A stretch of DNA of 64,000 bases from Clostridia bacterium (GCA_017936745.1 JAGBEY010000016.1:64192-128191), one strand, 5' to 3'; numbered from the stretch's first letter, positions 43,202 through 54,263 are shown. Numbers and translations are program-made. Notes: generated by a model not told the origin, from the letters alone.

Positions 43202-43856
43202 TTAAATGGTCCTTCACACGGATATCCACCGTATTCAAGGCACGGGTAATCAAACGGGTGGTATCAATATCCGAACCGCTGGGCTGAATATTTCCACTGG
43301 GATGATTATGTGTCAGGATTACTTGCTTAGTCTTGGGATATTTCAGTGCTGCCTCCAGTATTTTACGAGGCTCTACAGAAATCTCCGATATGGAGCCATC
43401 CACAATCTTTTCATAAGCAATAACTTTTCCGCCGTTGTTTAGAAAAACAGCATAAAACACTTCATTCTGATGTCCGAAAAACAGCCCGGAAACATAATCT
43501 GCCATTTCTTCCGCGGTAGTAAGAATCGGCTTTTCTTTCAGCTTTTCGTGTTCTATCTCTCGCATAATGCATTTTATCAGGGTAATCAGCGCCGCCGTGT
43601 TTTCTCCCACACCGGGAATTTTCTTCAGCTCTCCCGGAGCGGCTTCAAAAACAGCAGAAAAATTTCCGTTAAAATAATTAAGAATGTCGTGAGACAGCTC
43701 GTTCGTATCCCGTCTGGGAATGGAATAATAGGTTAAAAGCTCAATCAGTTCGTGAGGGCACAGCACGTCAAGCTGACCGGACAGAAGCTTTGCACGCATC
43801 CGTCCGCGGTGACCCTCATGCGGATTGATTGAAGTTTTTTCCTGATTATCTGTCAT
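43149..43856 (-). CDS. radC: RadC-family (JAB1/MPN-like) protein
   Basis: 235 aa from ATG at 43854-43856; a TTG eight codons upstream is an alternative start, and AAGGACGGA could serve either. The N-terminal helix-hairpin-helix is around KIPGVGENTAALI, and the JAMM metal motif is THNHPSGNIQPSGSD with the catalytic Glu upstream. Despite its name, no repair role has been firmly shown for RadC. It overlaps the end of the fumarase gene upstream and the end of gerB downstream on the other strand. Confidence 0.9.
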   Translation of the reverse strand: MTDNQEKTSINPHEGHRGRMRAKLLSGQLDVLCPHELIELLTYYSIPRRDTNELSHDILNYFNGNFSAVFEAAPGELKKIPGVGENTAALITLIKCIMREIEHEKLKEKPILTTAEEMADYVSGLFFGHQNEVFYAVFLNNGGKVIAYEKIVDGSISEISVEPRKILEAALKYPKTKQVILTHNHPSGNIQPSGSDIDTTRLITRALNTVDIRVKDHLIIAGHRYYSFLENDLLY

Positions 43857-44379
43857 ACAAATTGTTTCCGTCCTTATCAATTACTACGGTTAATGCTAAA
43901 TCCTTGATGGTAAGCTTACGGATTGCTTCAGTTCCCAAATCCTCATAGCAAACAATTTCTGCTGCAGTAATTGATTTGGAAATCAGCGCACCTGCACCGC
44001 CGATTGCTGCAAAATACACACTGCCGTTACGCTTCATAGCATCAATGACAGGCTGTTTTCTGATGCCTTTTCCAATCATACCAAGCTGACCCATATCTAA
44101 CAGAACCGGCGCATAGCGATCCATACGATAGCTGGAGGTAGGACCGCAGGAACCAATCACTTCACCCGGCTTTGCAGGAGTGGGGCCTGCATAGTAAATA
44201 ATTTTGTTTTCAATATCAAAGGGCAAGCCTTCTCCGTTTTCCAAGGATTCAGTCAATCTTTTATGTGCTGCATCTCTTGCGGTGTAAATTTCACCGGACA
44301 ACAAAATCATATCTCCGGCTTTTAAGTTTTTGATTTTTTCTACTTCAGAAGTGTGTAATTTCAATTCCATTCTACTCAT
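43846..44379 (-). CDS. Fe-S-type fumarate/tartrate hydratase, beta subunit
   Basis: 177 aa, matching the separate beta (C-terminal) subunit of class I fumarases and L(+)-tartrate dehydratase. Motifs are LSGEIYTARDAAHKRL, IIYYAGPTP, GSCGPTSSYRMD and GGAGALIS. The beta subunit completes the active site of the alpha subunit, which binds the 4Fe-4S cluster. No alpha-subunit gene lies beside it; the flanks are a HAD phosphatase and radC. The start is ATG with GGGAG close by. Which C4 acid it uses cannot be decided without the alpha subunit. Confidence 0.85.
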   Translation of the reverse strand: MSRMELKLHTSEVEKIKNLKAGDMILLSGEIYTARDAAHKRLTESLENGEGLPFDIENKIIYYAGPTPAKPGEVIGSCGPTSSYRMDRYAPVLLDMGQLGMIGKGIRKQPVIDAMKRNGSVYFAAIGGAGALISKSITAAEIVCYEDLGTEAIRKLTIKDLALTVVIDKDGNNLYDR

Positions 44380-44407
44380 TAACTCCCTTTCATCCTATTC
44401 TTTTATT

Positions 44408-45436
44408 TTATAAGATTTCCGGAAGATGTGTGGCATCCTCCAGAATATAATCTGCTTCCATATTCTCAAAAAAACCCTTGGCATCCTTACCATCCACACC
44501 AGTGAGAACTGCACAGAATTTACATCCGGCAGCTTTTGCCGCCAGCAAATCGCATAAGGCATCCCCCACAACCAGCACACGGCTTAGATCCGGCGGATTT
44601 TTGAGATATTCTGCAGTAAAGTCTTTCCCCGTTGCAGCTTTTACAAACTGAAAAGGATGAGGCTTTACCAGCTTTTTCTCCTGGGGAAGCTTTTCCTGCC
44701 AGATGAGCACATCATCATAGCTTACAATCTTGTCCTCATCAAACAAAGATAACACGCCCCAGTTAGACAAGGGCCGTTCCAGCTCTGTTTTCGGTCTGCC
44801 GCTTCCAATTCCCAGATGATAGCCTTTTTGTTTCAACGCCTGCAACATTGCAACTGTTGGCTCTAATCCTAAAAGAGCTTCCTCGGAATCCATCAGCCCG
44901 GTATCTCCTTTGGGTGTTGCTTTGGAATGGGGATAAAACGAAAAGTATTTTTTGTCTCCCAAATACCAATGCTGAAATTTCAGAACCATTTCCTCATATA
45001 ATGAGCCGCCTTTTTTTGCATATCCCTCAGGATAATTGAAAATCTCCTCGTATTCCTGAGCGAGAACCTCCAGAAGCTCCGGAGCCAAAAGGTTTTTTTC
45101 GGTGAGAAAATCAGAAACCTGAGAAAAAATTTCATCTTCCTCCTCGATTCCCTCACTTTTTAAGATATCTGTAACTAAAATCACCGCATACGCCAAATCC
45201 CAATTGGAATTGATTCCCAGCGATTTCACAGTTGTCACCGTGTTCTGGTAATCAAAAACCGTATCGGTAATAGAATCCACATTTTCGTAACAATACTCAG
45301 GATTCAGCTCCAAATCTTCACAAAAATATTCGTACACTGTGAGTGCCGCTGCTTTCCAATAGGCATATTCGCCGGTTATGACACCGTCAAGGTCAAACAA
45401 CACGGTATCAAACTGCCTAGAGTGCCCGTCGTCCAT
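44408..45436 (-). CDS. HAD-superfamily hydrolase (phosphoglycolate phosphatase-like)
   Basis: 342 aa, larger than typical 220-aa phosphatases because of a long cap insertion (about residues 25-190). HAD motif I is FDLDGVITG, motif II is GIGSGRPKTE, and the metal loop is VVGDALCDLLAAKAAG. It should dephosphorylate a small metabolite; the substrate is unknown. It follows the hisB-like gene by 29 bases, and a HAD phosphatase is fused to IGPD in enterobacterial HisB, a loose parallel only. GGAG precedes ATG. Confidence 0.75.
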   Translation of the reverse strand: MDDGHSRQFDTVLFDLDGVITGEYAYWKAAALTVYEYFCEDLELNPEYCYENVDSITDTVFDYQNTVTTVKSLGINSNWDLAYAVILVTDILKSEGIEEEDEIFSQVSDFLTEKNLLAPELLEVLAQEYEEIFNYPEGYAKKGGSLYEEMVLKFQHWYLGDKKYFSFYPHSKATPKGDTGLMDSEEALLGLEPTVAMLQALKQKGYHLGIGSGRPKTELERPLSNWGVLSLFDEDKIVSYDDVLIWQEKLPQEKKLVKPHPFQFVKAATGKDFTAEYLKNPPDLSRVLVVGDALCDLLAAKAAGCKFCAVLTGVDGKDAKGFFENMEADYILEDATHLPEIL

Positions 45437-45465
45437 AATATTTCTCCATTTCTTATATGTACTGA

Positions 45466-46092
45466 TTATTCTACTACAAAATCAATTTTACCTGCAACCC
45501 CTGCAGTTAAGCCTGCGCGGGTTTTATCACAGGTGAGTGCCTGCTTCAGGCATACCCCAAAGGCACGATAAATTGCTTCAAAAATATGATGTGCATTTTT
45601 ACCTTTTCTGAGATTGATGTGTAAGGTAGCCTGCGCTCCTTGTGCAACACCTTCCAAAAACACAAACAAATCTTCAGTAGGAACTCCTTCGGTCATTTCG
45701 GGAATTTCTCCTGCCGAATTTTCAAAATCAAAATATGCACGGTCCTCAAAGCTGATTGCCGCTTCTGCATAGGCTTCGTCGATGATTCCCACGCCATTGC
45801 CAAAGCCGATAACACCGTCTTTATAATTTTCATTCACAAAGGATTTCAATGCTTTTCCAAACGCAATTCCCAAATCCTCAAACACAACGTGAGACAGCAC
45901 AAATGTATTTAACTTCACATCGGTTTCCACGGTAAAGCCCCCACGGTATGCAATGTGTTCTATCATATGATTTAAAAAAGGATAAGGGGTATTGATTTTT
46001 GCACGGTAATCAGCCGAAAGTTCTGAAAAATCACACAAAATCTTCATTTCCGACTCTGTTGTGGTGCGAGTAACCTTTACAGTTTGTTTCAT
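45466..46092 (-). CDS. HisB-like protein (imidazoleglycerol-phosphate dehydratase family), divergent
   Basis: 208 aa with the IGPD fold order: TPYPFLNHMIEH, HVVFEDLGIAFG, IDEAYAE, ATLHINL and KNAHHIFEAIYRAF. The last motif and the Asp-Glu pair are as in true IGPD. However, FLDHM reads FLNHM, the RHG after it reads YRG, and the metal motif HHTVED reads HVVFED, so one of the paired His is Val. It may be a weakened or re-purposed enzyme. No other his gene is nearby. It heads the run hisB-like-HAD-fumarase beta-radC behind a sigma-A promoter and a 5' stem-loop. Confidence 0.75.
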   Translation of the reverse strand: MKQTVKVTRTTTESEMKILCDFSELSADYRAKINTPYPFLNHMIEHIAYRGGFTVETDVKLNTFVLSHVVFEDLGIAFGKALKSFVNENYKDGVIGFGNGVGIIDEAYAEAAISFEDRAYFDFENSAGEIPEMTEGVPTEDLFVFLEGVAQGAQATLHINLRKGKNAHHIFEAIYRAFGVCLKQALTCDKTRAGLTAGVAGKIDFVVE

Positions 46093-46124
46093 AGCATATC
46101 ATTCCTTTCCGTATGAATCAAAGG

Positions 46125-46152
46125 GTGTTGTTCCGGCCATTGCCGGCAACAC
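46125..46152 (-). promoter_or_regulatory. Stem-loop in the 5' leader of the hisB-like gene
   Basis: On the minus strand GTGTTGCCGGC, loop AATG, GCCGGAACAACAC form a stem of five plus six pairs with a two-base bulge. It lies between the predicted promoter and the ribosome-binding site, and no T-run follows, so it is not a plain terminator. Confidence 0.5.
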
Positions 46153-46159
46153 AGTTAAC

Positions 46160-46188
46160 ATTGTAACACAATGTTGAGAAAAAATCAA
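46160..46188 (-). promoter_or_regulatory. Sigma-A promoter of the hisB-like operon
   Basis: On the minus strand TTGATT (46188-46183), 17 bases, TACAAT (46165-46160). The hisB-like start codon lies about 60 bases from the expected transcription start, with a stem-loop between them. Confidence 0.7.
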
Positions 46189-46192
46189 GTCC

Positions 46193-48172
<1,980 letters not shown>

Positions 48173-48184
48173 TTAAAACGCTCC

Positions 48185-48820
48185 TTACCTGCCCTGACTC
48201 AGGCTTTTATAGTTAATGAAAAAGTTGTAGTCCATAACCTCCCGCACCACGGTGGAACGGTCGATTTCTTCACAAATATTACGGGACAGCTCTGTGGTAT
48301 TGGAGGGCGGAAGCAATAACACCGCCACCAAAATAAAGCAAACGGTAATAAAGGATGCCCCCGACAAAACCATTCCGCAAAGGCGGTTGAGTGTTCCCAC
48401 TACGGGAACATGATTGATAATATTGGTAAATTTCTTCAGTATCAGTATTCCCAGTTTAATCCCCAGAATAATCAGGATAATGCTGATGATATTTAAAATG
48501 ACGGTGGTAATTCCCGATGCCATAGCGGTGGTCAGTGCATCCACATCAAACACTTTGTATTTTGAGAATAATTGCTCCATTTCCGCAGCAGTTTCATTTC
48601 GGGAAAGATACCCCTTAATCCACACAAGAACGCCATTGTTTACCCAGTTGTAAAGAGGTGTTTTCATTAGGACGGGCGTAACATAAGGATACAGAAGATA
48701 TCCGCCGATTGCAGACACAATCATCCCGAGAAATCCCACGAGGGCACGCAGAAAACCTGTTTTATATCCTACAAAAAAGGCAACTGCCAGACAAATAATA
48801 AAAATAACATCTGCAAGCAT
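48185..48820 (-). CDS. CvpA-family membrane protein
   Basis: 211 aa with about four transmembrane segments, near residues 2-20, 26-45, 105-135 and 150-170. It fits the CvpA/colicin V production family (FVGYKTGFLRALVGFLG near the N-terminus). The name comes from an Escherichia coli phenotype, and the molecular role in Clostridia is unknown. It lies 12 bases before ligA in transcription order and 25 bases after a DUF5711 protein. AAAGGAG precedes ATG. Confidence 0.8.
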   Translation of the reverse strand: MLADVIFIICLAVAFFVGYKTGFLRALVGFLGMIVSAIGGYLLYPYVTPVLMKTPLYNWVNNGVLVWIKGYLSRNETAAEMEQLFSKYKVFDVDALTTAMASGITTVILNIISIILIILGIKLGILILKKFTNIINHVPVVGTLNRLCGMVLSGASFITVCFILVAVLLLPPSNTTELSRNICEEIDRSTVVREVMDYNFFINYKSLSQGR

Positions 48821-48845
48821 TTTTCGTTCTCCTTTCCTCTGTGTA

Positions 48846-50003
48846 TTATCGTATGATCATTCGTTCCTGACCAATGACTGCGATTTTATTTCTGAAATAG
48901 TTTGCCGACTTGATTTCAAATTCCATCAGCTCGCTGTCCAGAATTTTTCCGCTTTTGGAAATGCTTAATATTTCTTTGCGTTTATATACCAAAAATCTGT
49001 CTTTGGAAATGTCTGCAATTTTGAGGAAGGAATCCACAGTAAAGCTTTCGGTTTTGCGGCCTTTTTTATCATACACTTCGCAATAATAGCTTTCGGTTGC
49101 AGTATTTTCAAAGCATAGAAGCACCGAACCGTCTGTAAAGCGGTCAAAAAACTTCAGCTTGCGATCACTCAGCTGCATAATCAGGCTCAATTCTCCATCG
49201 TCTGTCATCAGATACAAGCCGTTGGTGCATAAAATGAGTGTATAACGGTCGGTATAGGAAACCGAAATCCCCATATTGTCTCCGATTACCTGCCCTCTCA
49301 CCGGTTCTTCGGCATCCATACGGAAATAAAGCATTTTGGAGGTGATACCGCCGCCCGAAACGTCGTTAGTCAAAACTGCCATCATATCTGTTTTGGGGTT
49401 AATTTTAGCGTCCACTACATATCCTGTTCCGGAATACCAGGTGTAAAGCTCATTTCCGTATTCGTTATACACCTTGACTGCGGCTTTGGAGCCATCCTCG
49501 TGTAAAATAACAACAAACTGCCCCTTAGCATTCATATCAGCACGGATAATTTCCTTGTCAAAGCTGAGCGGTGCAATAATACCGCTTTCGTCAAACAGTA
49601 AGGCAGTTGTGCCGGAAATATCATATGCCAATATGGTTTTATCGGAGGTGAGATAGGTTGGCTCTTTCATTGCACGAATAAAAGGAGAAATGGTGGCATT
49701 CACATCATGTGCCACATCTTTTCCGGTGATATTCACCGATTTCAACCCGTCAATAGTGGTAAGGTAATATGTATTTTTTAAGCTCACACCGCCTACATAC
49801 TGCGCCGGAGTATAGTAAACCGGCTCTGCCTGCCCGGGAGACGAAATCATCCCCCCCTGTGAGAAGAAATACACCCCCACGCCCACCAGTGCCAGAACCA
49901 GCACTGCAACCAGCACTTTAACAAAAGAAAATTTCTTTTTCCGCTGGGCACGGGCTTTCCGAAGCTCTCTTCGTTCTTCTAAGCTCAGTTCTTTTTTCCG
50001 CAA
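48846..50003 (-). CDS. DUF5711-family membrane-anchored beta-propeller-like protein
   Basis: 385 aa from TTG at 50001-50003. GGAAGGAGG lies nine bases upstream and decides this start; the frame also opens at a TTG inside that site. A basic cytoplasmic N-terminus (RRELRKARAQRKKK) is followed by one transmembrane helix (about 30-50), then a repetitive beta-rich domain of about 330 residues with propeller-like strands. It matches the pattern of DUF5711, which is frequent in Clostridia next to truA or cvpA. The function is unknown. It follows truA by 21 bases. Confidence 0.7.
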   Translation of the reverse strand: MRKKELSLEERRELRKARAQRKKKFSFVKVLVAVLVLALVGVGVYFFSQGGMISSPGQAEPVYYTPAQYVGGVSLKNTYYLTTIDGLKSVNITGKDVAHDVNATISPFIRAMKEPTYLTSDKTILAYDISGTTALLFDESGIIAPLSFDKEIIRADMNAKGQFVVILHEDGSKAAVKVYNEYGNELYTWYSGTGYVVDAKINPKTDMMAVLTNDVSGGGITSKMLYFRMDAEEPVRGQVIGDNMGISVSYTDRYTLILCTNGLYLMTDDGELSLIMQLSDRKLKFFDRFTDGSVLLCFENTATESYYCEVYDKKGRKTESFTVDSFLKIADISKDRFLVYKRKEILSISKSGKILDSELMEFEIKSANYFRNKIAVIGQERMIIR

Positions 50004-50024
50004 AACAATCTGCCTCCTTCCCAA

Positions 50025-50759
50025 TCAATAATACACATCATATAAGTACAAGCCGTGAGGCGGAACGGTCATCCCTGCCTCGGTACGACATTTGCTTTTT
50101 ATAATATTTTCAAGCTCCTCAAGAGACATTTTCCCCGTTCCAATCTGAATGAGTGTGCCTGTAATAATCCGCACCATATTATATAAAAATCCGTTTGCAG
50201 AAATGCGGATTTCTACCATATCATTCTCTTTGGAAACGGTTAGCTCCGTCACATTGCGGACGGTGGTTTTTACCTGACCTCCCGATGCCATAAAGCATCG
50301 AAAATCCTTTTCTCCCACAATCAGGCCGCACGCCTCCTGCATCTTTTTTACATCCAGCAGAATGGGATAAAAATAACTGCGCTTACATTCCAGCGCGTCA
50401 GGATATCTCCGATTTAAAATGCGATACACATAAGTCTTATATTTGGGTGAAAAACGGGCGTGAAATTCTTCCGGCACTTCACGGCAAAAGCTTACCGTAA
50501 TATCAGAGGGCAGCAGAGAATTCATCGCCAGAACAAACCGGTCGCAAGGGATGGGAGAATTGGTATGCACATTGAAATAATAGCGGATAGCATGAACACC
50601 GGCATCGGTTCGACCGCAACCGGTAACACGCAATTCTTCTCCCGTTAAAGTATGAAGCACCCGCTCCAGCTCGCTCTGAATGGTAATCTGCCCGTCCTGA
50701 CACTGATACCCATGATAATTTGTGCCGTCATAGGAAATTTGAAACAATAAATTTCTCAT
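50025..50759 (-). CDS. truA: tRNA pseudouridine synthase A
   Basis: 244 aa. Motifs include FQISYDGTNYHGYQ and the catalytic Asp in TGCGRTDAGVHA (about residue 52), then DFRCFMASG and RISANGFLYNMVRIITG. TruA makes pseudouridine at positions 38-40 of the anticodon arm. Its ATG overlaps the ecfT stop (ATGA). The order ecfA1-ecfA2-ecfT-truA is widely conserved in Firmicutes, but the rplM-rpsI genes that usually follow are replaced here by DUF5711, cvpA and ligA. Confidence 0.96.
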   Translation of the reverse strand: MRNLLFQISYDGTNYHGYQCQDGQITIQSELERVLHTLTGEELRVTGCGRTDAGVHAIRYYFNVHTNSPIPCDRFVLAMNSLLPSDITVSFCREVPEEFHARFSPKYKTYVYRILNRRYPDALECKRSYFYPILLDVKKMQEACGLIVGEKDFRCFMASGGQVKTTVRNVTELTVSKENDMVEIRISANGFLYNMVRIITGTLIQIGTGKMSLEELENIIKSKCRTEAGMTVPPHGLYLYDVYY

Positions 50760-51565
50760 AATGCCGCTCCCAACAAATTACAGAGTAAAATAACGGCAAT
50801 CGCCCCGACAAACAGAATCAAGGCAATGGTATCCTTTTTCTGATATTTCAGCTCTTTGAGCTTGGTGCGGTCATTCCCACCGTGATAACAACGGGATTCC
50901 ATAGCAACCGCCAGCTCGTCGGCACGTCGGAAAGCAGAAACAAACAACGGAATCAAAATGGGAACCAGTGCTTTTGCCCGTTTTAAAATATTTCCTTCGG
51001 AAAGTGCCGCGCCTCTTGCCTTTTGTGCTGCCATAATTTTATCGGTTTCTTCAATCAGGGTAGGAATAAACCGAAGTGCAATAGACATCATCATGGCAAT
51101 TTCGTGAGCGGGTACACCGATTTTAGAAAAGGGCTTCAGCAAGCTTTCCATCCCGGAGGTCAAAGTAATTGGTGTCGTGGTGTAGGTTAAAAAGGAAGTT
51201 CCAAGCACCAAAAACACAATTCGCAGCAGCATAAATGCCGACATAACGATTCCCTCTTTGGTAACCCTTAAAACGCCCCACTTCCAAAGGATTTCTCCAT
51301 CTGTCATAAACAGGTTCAGAAGTGCGGTAATCGTCATCAAAATCAACAGAGGCTTTAACCCTTTGAGCAAAAATTTCATCGGTACTTTTGCAGCATAAGA
51401 CAACGCTATGGTCAGCCCGCCAAGCACCAGAAAGCCCCAAAAATTCTTGATGAAAAAAATGGCAACAATATAAATAAAACTAAGTACAATTTTCAAACGG
51501 GGGTCTAACTTGTGAACCACCGATTCCGACGGGTAATACTGCCCGATTGTGATATCTTTTAACAT
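50756..51565 (-). CDS. ecfT: Energy-coupling factor transporter transmembrane protein EcfT
   Basis: 269 aa with about five to six transmembrane segments. The cytoplasmic coupling region has the two Ala-Arg-Gly style motifs seen in EcfT: KARGA around residue 190, and a later SRC-type motif. It joins the two ATPases to exchangeable vitamin-binding S subunits and drives micronutrient uptake. Two bases separate it from ecfA2, and it overlaps truA by four bases. Confidence 0.94.
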   Translation of the reverse strand: MLKDITIGQYYPSESVVHKLDPRLKIVLSFIYIVAIFFIKNFWGFLVLGGLTIALSYAAKVPMKFLLKGLKPLLILMTITALLNLFMTDGEILWKWGVLRVTKEGIVMSAFMLLRIVFLVLGTSFLTYTTTPITLTSGMESLLKPFSKIGVPAHEIAMMMSIALRFIPTLIEETDKIMAAQKARGAALSEGNILKRAKALVPILIPLFVSAFRRADELAVAMESRCYHGGNDRTKLKELKYQKKDTIALILFVGAIAVILLCNLLGAAL

Positions 51566-51567
51566 AG

Positions 51568-52413
51568 TTATCCTCTCAACTGTAAAATTGCAGAAACTGC
51601 ATCCGATACGGTGAAAATATTTTCGGGAATGTCTACCCCTTTTTCCCGGAGCTTATGAACCGCTAAGGTTACCTGCGGAACACTCAGCCCGATTTCGGAA
51701 AGCCGGTCGGCATGATGAAACACCTCTGCCAATGTTCCCGTGAGTATGACTTCCCCTTCGTTCAGCACCAGAAGCTTGTCGCAATATTTTGCAACATCCT
51801 CCATACTATGAGACACCAAAATCACGGTCATATCCATTTGCTTATGAATTTTACGGATACTGTTTAAAATCTCATCTCTGCCTTTGGGGTCTAACCCTGC
51901 TGTGGGTTCGTCCAGAATAAGAACCTTCGGCTCCATCGCCAGAACCCCCGCAATGGCAACCCGTCGTTTTTGCCCGCCAGATACGGAAAATGGTGATTTT
52001 CCTGCCAGTTCGGGAGATAATCCAACCAACTCCATTGCGGTTTTTACCCGCAGATCAATTTCGGTTTGCGAAAGCCCCATATTGGACGGGCCGAATGCAA
52101 TATCCTGATAAATGGTTTCCGCAAACAGCTGTTGCTCAGGGTACTGAAACACCAGACCAACCGTAAAGCATAATCCTTTGGTATCGGCATTTTTCCCGGT
52201 AATGACGCGGTCACCGATACGAATTGTGCCGCTGGTAGGCTTTACCAGCCCGTTCAAATGCTGTACCAAGGTGGACTTTCCGCTGCCGGAATGCCCGATT
52301 AGCCCCACAAACTCCCCGCTTTCAATGGTAAAGTTAATATCCTTGAGCGCTACTTTTTCAAAGGGCGTTTCAGGGGCATAAATATATGATAAATTTTCAA
52401 CTGCAATATTCAA
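51568..52413 (-). CDS. ecfA2: Energy-coupling factor transporter ATPase 2
   Basis: 281 aa ABC ATPase. Walker A is GHSGSGKST, the Q-loop FQYPEQQLF, the signature [11 protein letters not shown], and Walker [13 protein letters not shown] followed by [17 protein letters not shown] is characteristic of EcfA. It pairs with EcfA1 to power the EcfT module. It starts at TTG with GGTGAA upstream, 15 bases after ecfA1. Confidence 0.95.
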   Translation of the reverse strand: MNIAVENLSYIYAPETPFEKVALKDINFTIESGEFVGLIGHSGSGKSTLVQHLNGLVKPTSGTIRIGDRVITGKNADTKGLCFTVGLVFQYPEQQLFAETIYQDIAFGPSNMGLSQTEIDLRVKTAMELVGLSPELAGKSPFSVSGGQKRRVAIAGVLAMEPKVLILDEPTAGLDPKGRDEILNSIRKIHKQMDMTVILVSHSMEDVAKYCDKLLVLNEGEVILTGTLAEVFHHADRLSEIGLSVPQVTLAVHKLREKGVDIPENIFTVSDAVSAILQLRG

Positions 52414-52428
52414 TGTGATTCACCAGAT

Positions 52429-53256
52429 TTATAATACTCTTAAAATTTGTTCTACCAGCTCGTCTGCCGACAAGATACAGCTTTCCACAGGAAACCCTGC
52501 CTGATGGAGCTTGTAGGAAAGCTCGGTAATCTGCGGGACATCCAGCCCCGTCTGTTTTAACATTTCATACTGAGAAAAAATCTCCTTGGGCGTGCCGTCC
52601 AGAAGAATTTTTCCTTTCTCCATTACCACAACACGGTCAGCAAGTGCCGCTTCCTCCATATTGTGCGTGATGAGAATTGCAGTAATGCCATAATCCCGGT
52701 TAAGCCGTAGAATGGTTTCCACCACTTCTTTTCTGCCTTTGGGGTCTAACATTGCGGTCGGCTCATCCAGCACAATCACCGAGGGGCGCATTGCTACAAT
52801 TCCGGCAATGGCGACCCGTTGCTTCTGCCCTCCCGACAAATGATGGGGAGAACGAAGCCGGTATTCATACATTCCTACACATTTCAAGGCATCATCTACC
52901 CTCTCGCGAATTTCCCCGGAGGGAACTCCCAAATTTTCAGGAGCGAATGCCACATCATCCTCAATAATGGAGGCAACCAGCTGATTATCGGGATTTTGAA
53001 ACACCAATCCGCAATTTTTACGGATTTCCAGGAGCAGCTCCTCATTTTTGGTATCCATCCCCGAAACATAGACACTTCCGCCCTCGGGAAGTAAAATACC
53101 GTTAAACAGCTTTGCAAGGGAGGACTTTCCGCTGCCGTTATGCCCGAGCAGTGCGGTAAAGCTGCCTTTTTCAATTGTTAAGTGAAACTGTTCGAGAACC
53201 TTTTTTGCACTGTCCTCATAGCGAAAGGTAAGATTCTCTGCTTTGATAATTTCCAT
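52429..53256 (-). CDS. ecfA1: Energy-coupling factor transporter ATPase 1
   Basis: 275 aa ABC ATPase with Walker A GHNGSGKSS, the EcfA Q-loop VFQNPDNQLVAS, signature LSGGQKQRVAI and Walker B VIVLDEPTAMLDP, then THNMEEA. In B12-, folate- or riboflavin-type ECF systems the two ATPases share one transmembrane partner. It is 21 bases after the methyltransferase gene. No S-component gene is in the window. Confidence 0.95.
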   Translation of the reverse strand: MEIIKAENLTFRYEDSAKKVLEQFHLTIEKGSFTALLGHNGSGKSSLAKLFNGILLPEGGSVYVSGMDTKNEELLLEIRKNCGLVFQNPDNQLVASIIEDDVAFAPENLGVPSGEIRERVDDALKCVGMYEYRLRSPHHLSGGQKQRVAIAGIVAMRPSVIVLDEPTAMLDPKGRKEVVETILRLNRDYGITAILITHNMEEAALADRVVVMEKGKILLDGTPKEIFSQYEMLKQTGLDVPQITELSYKLHQAGFPVESCILSADELVEQILRVL

Positions 53257-53277
53257 ATTATTTCATTCCTCTGTTTG

Positions 53278-54147
53278 CTACTCTGCCTGCCATCTTGCAG
53301 TAGAGCCGCAAGGTAAGTATAAGCCTGAATGTCTGGCTTGAAAACCGATTTCATCTGCAGTCACCTTACCGCCGAATTTTTTTGTGACGGTTAAGTTCAG
53401 AATGTTTTCCATTACGGTATTGGACAAGCCGGTGGTGTAGCTGTTGATAATAAAAAATAACGGTTTCTCTGTTAAAATGCGGGAAGCAAGCTCCACAAGC
53501 TCAAAGATTTTGTCTTCAATCTTCCATAATTCTCCATTAGGACCTCTGCCGTATGAGGGAGGATCCATAATAATGGCATCGTAGAAATTTTGCCGTTTGA
53601 TTTCCCGTTCCACAAATTTATAGGCATCGTCCACAATGAAACGAACCTTACCGTTTTGATTCAAATTGTTTAATTCCACATTTTCCTTTGCCCAACTCAC
53701 AATGGATTTTGCCGCATCCAAATGACACACACTTGCCCCCTCTTTTAAGCAGGCAACGGTGGCACCGCCGGTGTAGGCAAACAAATTCAACACCTTAATT
53801 TCCCGATTGGAGGAGCGAATCATATCCCGTGCAAAATCCCAGTTTACCGCCTGTTCAGGAAACAACCCCGTATGCTTAAAACCGGTGGGACGCACCTTGA
53901 ATTTCAAGTCACGGTAAAGAATTTCCCAATGCTCAGGAAGCTTTTTGTAATATTTCCACTCTCCGCCGCCTTTTTTGCTTCGGAAATATTTGGCATCAAT
54001 TTTCTGAGAATATTTTTGAATGGAGCCGTGTTTCCACACTACCTGCGGGTCGGGACGAAGAAGCTTAACATCTTTCCATCGCTCCAGCTTATAGCCGTCT
54101 TCCGCCTCCAGCAGTTCAAAGTCTTCCCAATACTCGGAAATCCACAT
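53278..54147 (-). CDS. RlmI/RlmK-like class I SAM rRNA methyltransferase
   Basis: 289 aa without a PUA domain. The N-terminal part (WISEYWEDFELLEAEDG) is followed by the SAM fold with VLNLFAYTGGATVACLKEGA and the catalytic motif DPPSYGRGPNGE. Such proteins methylate cytosine or guanine in 23S rRNA, but the position here is not known. The ATG has AAGGGGA upstream, and a strong sigma-A promoter lies about 60-90 bases before it. It is the first gene of the run leading through ecfA1-A2-T and truA to ligA. Confidence 0.8.
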   Translation of the reverse strand: MWISEYWEDFELLEAEDGYKLERWKDVKLLRPDPQVVWKHGSIQKYSQKIDAKYFRSKKGGGEWKYYKKLPEHWEILYRDLKFKVRPTGFKHTGLFPEQAVNWDFARDMIRSSNREIKVLNLFAYTGGATVACLKEGASVCHLDAAKSIVSWAKENVELNNLNQNGKVRFIVDDAYKFVEREIKRQNFYDAIIMDPPSYGRGPNGELWKIEDKIFELVELASRILTEKPLFFIINSYTTGLSNTVMENILNLTVTKKFGGKVTADEIGFQARHSGLYLPCGSTARWQAE

Positions 54148-54210
54148 AATTTATCCCCTTTTTTTCTATCTAAAATCCGTAAATTGCTACAAATGGACAT
54201 ACTTTGATAT

Positions 54211-54239
54211 ATTTTATCACACCCCCACCCTTTTGTCAA
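54211..54239 (-). promoter_or_regulatory. Sigma-A promoter of the methyltransferase-ecf-ligA run
   Basis: On the minus strand TTGACA (54239-54234), 17 bases, TAAAAT (54216-54211). The -35 is a consensus match and the spacing is ideal. Confidence 0.8.
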
Positions 54240-54263
54240 GGTTTCCCGAATGGAAAATCACAT

